A stretch of 64,000 bases of DNA, from assembly GCA_029204225.1 (NCBI GenBank), contig CM055097.1, forward strand, positions 56,636,699 through 56,700,698. The letters run 5' to 3'. Shown piece after piece: positions 58,089 through 64,000 of this stretch. The notes under the pieces were generated by a model, which made no database searches, was not told the DNA's origin, and worked only from the letters and a program-made list of their open reading frames with translations. Origin of the DNA: Diphasiastrum complanatum (lineage: Eukaryota; Streptophyta; Lycopodiopsida; Lycopodiales; Lycopodiaceae). The position numbers and the translations under genes are program-made. Position 1 is the stretch's first letter. Every line of letters begins with the position of its first letter.

Positions 58089-59218
58089 AATGCATCTCTC
58101 TTATACTATATCTTTTCTTATACACAGTAACTCTCTTTCCCTTACAATTACTCTTTCTCTTTTCTCAAAACCAAAAATCAAAATAGACCATAATTATTTT
58201 ATTCTCATAAAACAAAAACAAACCACATTTCATTCAACATATCACTAATGACTGCTAGCCTAACAACTTACAAAATTCATTAAAATCCCCTTGGAACAAG
58301 AGCTTTATCCTTTATTGGGCAGTTTTAACTTTATTGTCAAGTAAAAATGAGGAACTAAGGGATTTCTATTTGTTCGTACATAAAGAATGTATGACATTAC
58401 CACATTTGCCTATTATCATATAAAAGCCCAAAAGAATTCTTCCAACTCAATCTCTTCATGTCCACAAGCAAACTTTTTCTTTTGTCGTTGTTGTATCTTT
58501 CATGGCTCCAGTAATGCTAGATTTGCCCTTTTGTCAACCCGACACCTGTATATCAAAGAAACCTCTCTTGAGTATACATCTGCAGCCTTATCTCTAATTG
58601 CTCCATTTGTTGAAATGTTTGAAATATTGATGGAAGATAGTTGGCCATGGTTGTCTCTCTCTTGGAGAACGATAAACCTTTTATATTACACATTTCATAG
58701 ATTTTGTGCAATTCTATAATGACTAGGCTACCACAATCTCACTCGTTGTCACCGTCGCCATTAGCTTTTGATGATCAGCTTATTAATAACGAAGCTATAG
58801 GAGATATTTGGGTAGAATTAGAGATAGACGCATTTGGTTTGGCAGATTGTGTCACATGATGATGCGGCAAATGATAACGATGAACCACCAAATGAATAAG
58901 TGAGACAGTACGATGTATTTCAACTAATTGTAATATTAATCATATTGCTCACAGTTGACATCAAACAAAAAGTGTGGACACAAATTGTGGTCAACGTTTT
59001 TTTGTGATACATAAATTTCTTTATTCACTTGTGCATATGGCAACCAATGTTGATATAAAATGGAGTTCAATGTGTTGATAGGTAACAAATTTCAAAAGTG
59101 AGATCCATTTACACTCTGTAACATATCATGGGTTATATCGAGGGGCCTTTTTAATTTTTCATCAGTCACGGTTTTACCGTAGGTTAGCAGAATGTCCTGG
59201 AATGCCTCTTGGCCACAT
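58089..59218. other. No gene recognised
   Basis: AT-rich. The 110-residue frame at 58387-58719 has no recognisable domain and ordinary composition for non-coding DNA; I do not call it. Confidence 0.5.
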
Positions 59219-59283
59219 TGACCCTCTCTTTAACCCTCTTTATATCCCTCTCTATATGACCCTCTATAACCCTCTATATAAAT
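59219..59283. repeat. Short tandem repeat, CCCTCTATATAA type
   Basis: Five imperfect copies of a 10-13 base word (ACCCTCTCTTTA, ACCCTCTTTAT, CCCTCTCTATATG, ACCCTCTATA, ACCCTCTATATAA). Confidence 0.8.
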
Positions 59284-59782
59284 GTTTGAAAAACAAGTTA
59301 GAATTTGGTAGGCTTATACCGAGGCCAAAAACCGGATCCGAGGCTCGAGCTTTCCGCCCCCCACCCACGACTCATTTTGAAAACTCTCTTTCAAAAAAAC
59401 GATAAAAAAAGCCTTGGAAATCGCCCGTCCACTTCTAGTGCATGCCAAACAAAAACAAAGTCCTGAAAATTTGCCACGCATGGTAATATGTTCTGTAAAA
59501 TTTCCTGGAAATTTGCCATGCGGCAAATTTCTAGCCAGCATGGCAGTGCCACTCATATTTAAAATTCAAATTAACCTTCCATCTCCCCTTACCAGATTTT
59601 GTGCCGACGACGCAAAATTTTGTTGGCGTGGCAATGTCACACGTCCATTGCCATGGACTTTGCCACACGATGGCCACAGACATTGCCATGCAAGGGCTGA
59701 CGGGTCAAATCTCAAGTCAACATCTTATGTGCGTGGCAATTTGTGTGCCAATGGGCTTATATTTGTAGTTTTATATTTGACT

Positions 59783-59861
59783 TTCATTGTCAAACAGTTA
59801 AATTGAACTATCACTGTCAAATAGTTATTTGACTATCATTGTTGAATAGTTATTTGACGAT
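59783..59861. repeat. 25-base tandem repeat with internal hairpin
   Basis: TATCACTGTCAAATAGTTATTTGAC and TATCATTGTTGAATAGTTATTTGAC are adjacent, preceded by a diverged third copy. The first contains GTCAAATAGTTATTTGAC, a perfect inverted repeat with a 2-base loop. Confidence 0.75.
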
Positions 59862-60186
59862 ATACGTACAACTTATTTTTTCAACAGGTCCCTCATCACT
59901 CAAGGAAGCAATAAAGATTGAAACAGAAGTCTATCAGAGTCTGAAGAGTGTAATGAAGAAAAGATATGGTCTAGTAGTTCTGAAGCATAGAGGAGGTGCA
60001 AGAGCACCCTGAGCTGAAAGGTCACACCAACTTTGCAGTGTCCACTACCACCTGCGGAAAGTCATGGCCACCACACACATAAACATATCTACACACCATC
60101 AAAGGGACAAGCCATTCCCACTTAGTTAACAACATCCAGAGGCTGCCAAGCCAGTTATGATAGGAAGCAAGTTGAGTGTGGTTGAG

Positions 60187-60649
60187 TGTTACAACTCCCT
60201 AGGATCATTGACTGCCTTGAAGGTTCAGCACACCCCATACCAGTGACAATGCACCGTAACCACCCAACCATAGGGTCACAACCGACCCACCCCCATGCCC
60301 TGGAGCAGTCGTCATGCCCGGTCAAGCCTCCTACGATAACTGGCATCCCATACCACCAGCCATTGCACTCGGCTCTTCCTAGAACACATCTCCTGGCCTG
60401 GAGATACATCTTGGCTAATGCATGTGCTCTCCATCCACCAACTCCTGGGCAGATTGAGTGAATAGAAAGAGGGAAACCCCACCACTATATAGGCATAGCA
60501 AAGTGGGTCCCATCAAGCACGGTCCTGTCGGCGACACATGACCACCTAGGATGGTAATGCATGGCAACTAAACGTGTCGATAACTCCAGTCCCGCGCCAT
60601 GCCCCTTGCGAGGCCATCACTGAAGGGTGTACCGTTATGCTACATAACA
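60187..60649 (-). repeat. 3' LTR of the minus-strand chromovirus
   Basis: 463 bp, TGTTACAACTCCC to CATAACA, the same family as 22622-23082. The minus-strand polypurine tract TGGGGGGGGAA lies at 60650-60660. The left flank is TTGAG (60182-60186). Confidence 0.9.
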
Positions 60650-60660
60650 TTCCCCCCCCA

Positions 60661-63360
60661 TAAAAACTTCCTTCTATGGGAAGAAACCTAAGTCTTAAAT
60701 CATCCTCCTTCTCCCAAGTGTCCTCATCATCTAACATACCTTTCCAACGAATCAGATGTTCAGAAATCGAACGATTTCTCAGTTGATGTCGTCGAGTATC
60801 CATGATCCTTTCTGGTTCATGGGGTACAAAAGCAGTCAAATCTTCCAATAGAACTAAATCATCTATAGGAATCAGGTCATCTTTCCCACCAAGTTGTTCT
60901 TTTAAACGACTAACATGGAATACAGGATGAACCTTAGTTCCAACAGGGAGTTCTAGTCTATAAGCAGCCTTACCAATCTTGTTAAGCACTTTGAAAGGAC
61001 CGCTAAAATGTGGAGATAACTTCGGACATTTTCACGTTCGAAGTGTCTTAGAGTCCTTAGGGATTCTAAGATACACCCAATCACCAATCTCAAACTCTCG
61101 AGGAGCGTGACTTCGGTTGGCATAGAATTGGGCTCTATCTTGAGCCAATCTAATGCTTTCCCTAGCCACCTGCAACATTTCCTGCATATCATGCAATAAA
61201 TCCACTACAGCTTGAACCTTGAGACCTTTGAGTCCAGCGGAGATAGGGGAACGAGGCTGAAAGCCATACAAGAGCATAAAAGGACTAAAATCAGTGGTAG
61301 AATGCTTCATACTATTGAATCCGAACTCACCCATTGGGAGATACTTTTCCCAGTCTAATTGTCGCCTGGAAACATATGTACGAAGCATATCTTCCATCGA
61401 CTAGCTGACACGTTCAGTCTGACCATCGGTTTCTGGGTGATCAATAGACGATAGACTTAAACTAGTTTCCAGTCTTTCAAAGACCGCCTACCAAAATTTG
61501 CCAGTGAACTTGGAATCACGATCACTAACAATATTGTTCGGCAAACCATACAACCTGAACAACTTTTCAACGAAAAGTTGAGCAAGTTCAGAAGCTTTGA
61601 CAATAGCTTTTGTTGGAATAAACTGTGCCATTTTGGTTAGTCTGTCAACTACTACCCAAATAGCATCGTGACCCTTCCATGACTTGGGAAGTCCAACCAC
61701 AAAATCCATGGAAATACTTTCCCATTTCTTGTTGGGAATTTCCAATGGATGCAACAGACCAGTTGCTTTGAGTCTTTGTGCTTTATTTACTTGGCATTGT
61801 TCACACTTTTGAACGTATGCCTCGATGAGACCTTTCATTTTTGGCCAATAAAACTCTCTCTTAACAAGGTCAAGCATCCTCTGTATACCAGGGTGTCCCG
61901 AGCTGGGGCTATCGTGGCACTCGTGCAGGATTTGGGCCCTAATGTCTGTGATATCTGGCACACAGACTTTTCCTCTACGGAAAAGCAAACCATTCCGAAT
62001 GGAATAATCATCAAGTATCTTCCCTTTGTGAGATTTCTTGGAATCCTGCTTTCCAAGATTGTCTCTCCTTAAAGAGCTTCTTGCCAGGACATCTTGCCAA
62101 ATATGACCGAAAAACTCATCGATCCAACAAAGATTTTGCAGAGAAAGATACAACTCAAATTGGAACTCAACAAAGCATAACTGATTAACTTCTCCAATCT
62201 GGCTCAAAGCATCAGCAACACAATTTGACGTACCTCGACGGTACTTAATGTCGAATTCGAACTCTGGAATGAGTTCTGACCAGCGGGCCTAATACTTAAG
62301 AGATTCATGAATATCTACTTTGAGCTGGGTCCAACTTCTTGCTCTCGAAAGCCACAGGTCTACCATCTTGAACATTGTTTTAGTAATTTTGGGACAATTC
62401 CAAGTTCCATTCTTTTCTTTTCTGAGGTCTTATGCTCAAAATTAAGTTCAATTGCACAAACTTGACAATCACCTATGCATGAACTTAAGTTCGAGCATAT
62501 GATCCTTTGCTCGAACTTAAGTTCAAGCACACAAGCATGTACTAGAGAGAATAGAGAGAAAAATTGATTTGTTCCAAAATCAAGAAATTCACCTCATCTT
62601 ACTAAAACAGTGTTCTTGGTAAAGGACTGCGCCTATCGCATAGTCACTAGCATCTGTTTCCACTAAGAAAGATCCGCTAGGGTCCACTATGTGTAAGATA
62701 GGGGCTGTAGACACCAACATCTTCAAAGCTTCAAAGCTTTGATTAAGTTCATCAGTCCAAACAACAAGAGGACTGATCTTCGAACGCCTTCCGGCCTTCT
62801 TCTTATTACCCTTTTTAGTTTTCCGTTTGGCTTTCTTCACTCCCTTAAGAAGATTCGTTAGAGGCAATGCAACTAAGGCATAGTGTTTAATGAATTTATG
62901 GAAAAATCATGTGAAGCCTAGAAAAGATTTTACTTCCCTAATGGTTTTCAGGATAGACTAGTCACGAACTTTTTGGACCTTATCATAGTCGATCTCAAAA
63001 CCTCGATCGGAAATGATATGTCCCAAATACTTGAGTCGAGTTTGAAAGAACTCACATTTAGACTCCTTAGCATAAAGCTTTGCCTGTCTTAGATTATCTA
63101 AGACTATACGCAAATGTGCTTCGTGCTCTTCAAGAGTCTAACTGTAGATCAGGATGTCATCTAAAAATATCACGAGAAACTTCCCCAGATATGGACGAAG
63201 AATATCATTCATCATCTGCTGGAAGGTTGTCGGGGCATTAGTTAGACCAAAGTGTAAAACTGAACATTCGTAATGGCCATACCTAGTACGAAAGCCAGTT
63301 TTGGAACCATCCCCCTCGCTGTATTCTTTTTGCCGCATTGACCTCCAACAATCTTTTTAT
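60661..63360 (-). pseudogene. Ty3 chromovirus pol (RT, RNase H, integrase, chromodomain), broken
   Basis: Read right to left. [22 protein letters not shown] and [17 protein letters not shown] box, 63338-63138. RNase H start: VETDASDYAIGAVLYQ near 62650, then a MITE and deletions to 62290. Integrase: zinc finger HECHDSPSSGHPGIQRML and CEQCQVNKAQRLKATG, core SMDFVVGLPKSWKGHDAIWV and NNIVSDRDSKFTGK, 62207-61488; then FGFNSMKHSTTDFSPFMLLY, 61397-61032. Chromodomain-like end: HPVFHVSRLKEQLGG and ISEHLIRWKGMLDDEDTWE, 60989-60660. Stops or frame changes at 61488, 61397, 61032 and elsewhere. Gag, protease and the 5' part are beyond a copia fragment at about 63360 or missing. Confidence 0.88.
62371..62614. 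mobile_element. MITE, 244 bp, inserted in chromovirus RNase H
   Basis: Terminal inverted repeats AACATTGTTTTAGTAA and TTACTAAAACAGTGTT (15 of 16 paired), flanked by CTTG at 62367-62370 and 62615-62618. The homologous element at 4732-4745 shows the uninterrupted site (CTACCATCCTGGTAAAGG). The centre holds a perfect 17-base inverted repeat, GAACTTAAGTTCGAGCA at 62481-62497 and its complement at 62508-62524, with a 10-base loop. No coding capacity; superfamily not assigned. Confidence 0.85.
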
Positions 63361-63399
63361 TTCCTTTTCTTCCTCTTGTACATGGATCAATCTATGTAA

Positions 63400-64000
63400 A
63401 AATTCAGCTTCCTAATGAGTAGTTCGTCTTTTCCACTACTGCCTTGTCCAATACTGCCATTATGATCCAAAGACTCGAAAATGAGCAACTGAAGGTTTCT
63501 TGTCACAATAGGCCTCATGAGGTGTCATACCTATGACTGCCTTTGTGTAGGTTTTGTTCAAAATGTAGACTGTTGGTTTTACTGCTTCTGCCCAAAATGA
63601 ATTAGGCAATTCCTTTGCTTTCAACATACAATGTGCCATCTCCATAACGGTTTTGTTTCTGCGTTCAACGATGCCGTTTTGTTGACGCGTATGTGCAGCA
63701 ATGAGTTGCACTAATGCCATGCTCTTTACAGTAGTCATTAAAAGCATTTGAACAAAACTCTCCTCCACGATTTGTGCGAAACTTCTTTAGTTTCAAACCT
63801 TTCTCATTCTCAACAAGCTTGTGCCACATTTTGAAATTTCCAAAAGCGTTAGACTTATCACGAAGAAAATACACCCACATCTTTCTACTGAAATTGTCGA
63901 CAATCAATATGAAATAAAAAAGATCCTCCCAATGCCATAGTTTGCATTTTTCCACATGGATCAGCATGTACAAGTTCTAGAGAAGATTCTACGTCATTGT
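63400..64000 (-). pseudogene. Copia integrase fragment, running off the window
   Basis: Minus-strand frames 63973-63665 and 63768-63460 read DNFSRKMWVYFLRDKSNAF, then KFRTNRGGEFCSNAF (second catalytic Asp replaced: TNRGGEF for TDNGGEF), then TRQQNGIVERRNKTVMEMAH (catalytic Glu) and KPSVAHFRVFGS. This is a different copia family from the two described above. The left edge at about 63360-63400 adjoins chromovirus RT, so one element is inserted in or fused to the other. Confidence 0.85.

Noticed and set aside
58387..58719. 110-residue ORF near the CT tract
   Set aside because: No recognisable motif or neighbour context; ordinary length for a chance ORF in this composition.
59420..59720. Recurring TTGCCATG/TTGCCACG words resembling a transposon subterminal region
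   Set aside because: I could not find paired terminal repeats or a target duplication, so I do not call an element.

Overview
This window is repeat-rich, AT-rich nuclear DNA of a land plant. The evidence is the mix of LTR retrotransposons (Ty3 chromoviruses with chromodomains and an initiator-tRNA primer site, a Tat/Athila-like Ty3 with a tRNA-Asp-like primer site, and several Ty1/copia), a hAT transposase of the ZNF862/DUF4371 type, long AG/CT microsatellites, and scraps of plant genes (a WRI1/AP2-type domain, a UBA/UBX-type protein, possibly an RF298-like E3). The clade cannot be fixed from the sequence. The chromovirus integrases look to me more like those of seedless plants (moss, lycophyte, fern) than of grasses, but that is an impression. 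I found no tRNA, rRNA or CRISPR array.

The only intact single-copy-type coding unit is a small unrecognised protein (116-119 residues, minus strand). It occurs three times: gene A 1935-2285, gene B 5953-6312, gene C 55732-56082. Each sits in a duplicated segment: A about 893-3142, B about 5236-7600, C 50104-50191 plus 54784-57124. A remnant of a fourth lies at 46402-46674. Copy C is split by a copia element whose 5-bp target duplication and empty site (in copy A) can both be read. The 3' sides of the segments run into a 0.7-kb repeat that is tandem at 56.57-57.96 kb and has partial, reshuffled copies elsewhere.

Layout. 0-0.6 kb: AP2-domain remnant. 0.9-7.6 kb: gene copies A and B, separated by minus-strand chromovirus fragments (3.1-5.0 kb). 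7805-15869 and 23862-29550: the two arms of a very large inverted repeat, each carrying a hAT transposase (broken but near full length on the left; internally deleted but open on the right). 15.9-23.9 kb: the 8-kb spacer, holding a possible E3-ligase pseudogene, a GCTCAC-rich repeat, a complete but internally deleted Ty3 element (18930-21302), a chromovirus LTR with primer site, and a UBX-type pseudogene. 29.5-38.7 kb: gag fragments and a decayed Ty3 element (leader, gag, PR, RT, RH) followed by duplicated unrecognised ORFs. 39.7-46.4 kb: copia elements sharing an LTR, with a foreign insertion. 47.5-50.1 kb: a decayed, unrecognised multi-ORF coding unit. 50.2-54.8 kb: a scrambled copia with intact ends. 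54.8-58.1 kb: rest of copy C and microsatellites. 60.2-63.4 kb: minus-strand chromovirus carrying a MITE. 63.4 kb to the end: copia integrase, minus strand.

No pathway or operon-like cooperation is visible. The retroelement genes are almost all broken by stops and frameshifts. The points most worth attention are the unknown three-copy gene, the large inverted repeat, the open deleted hAT protein, the scrambled copia that still has matched target duplications, and the MITE with a perfect central hairpin.
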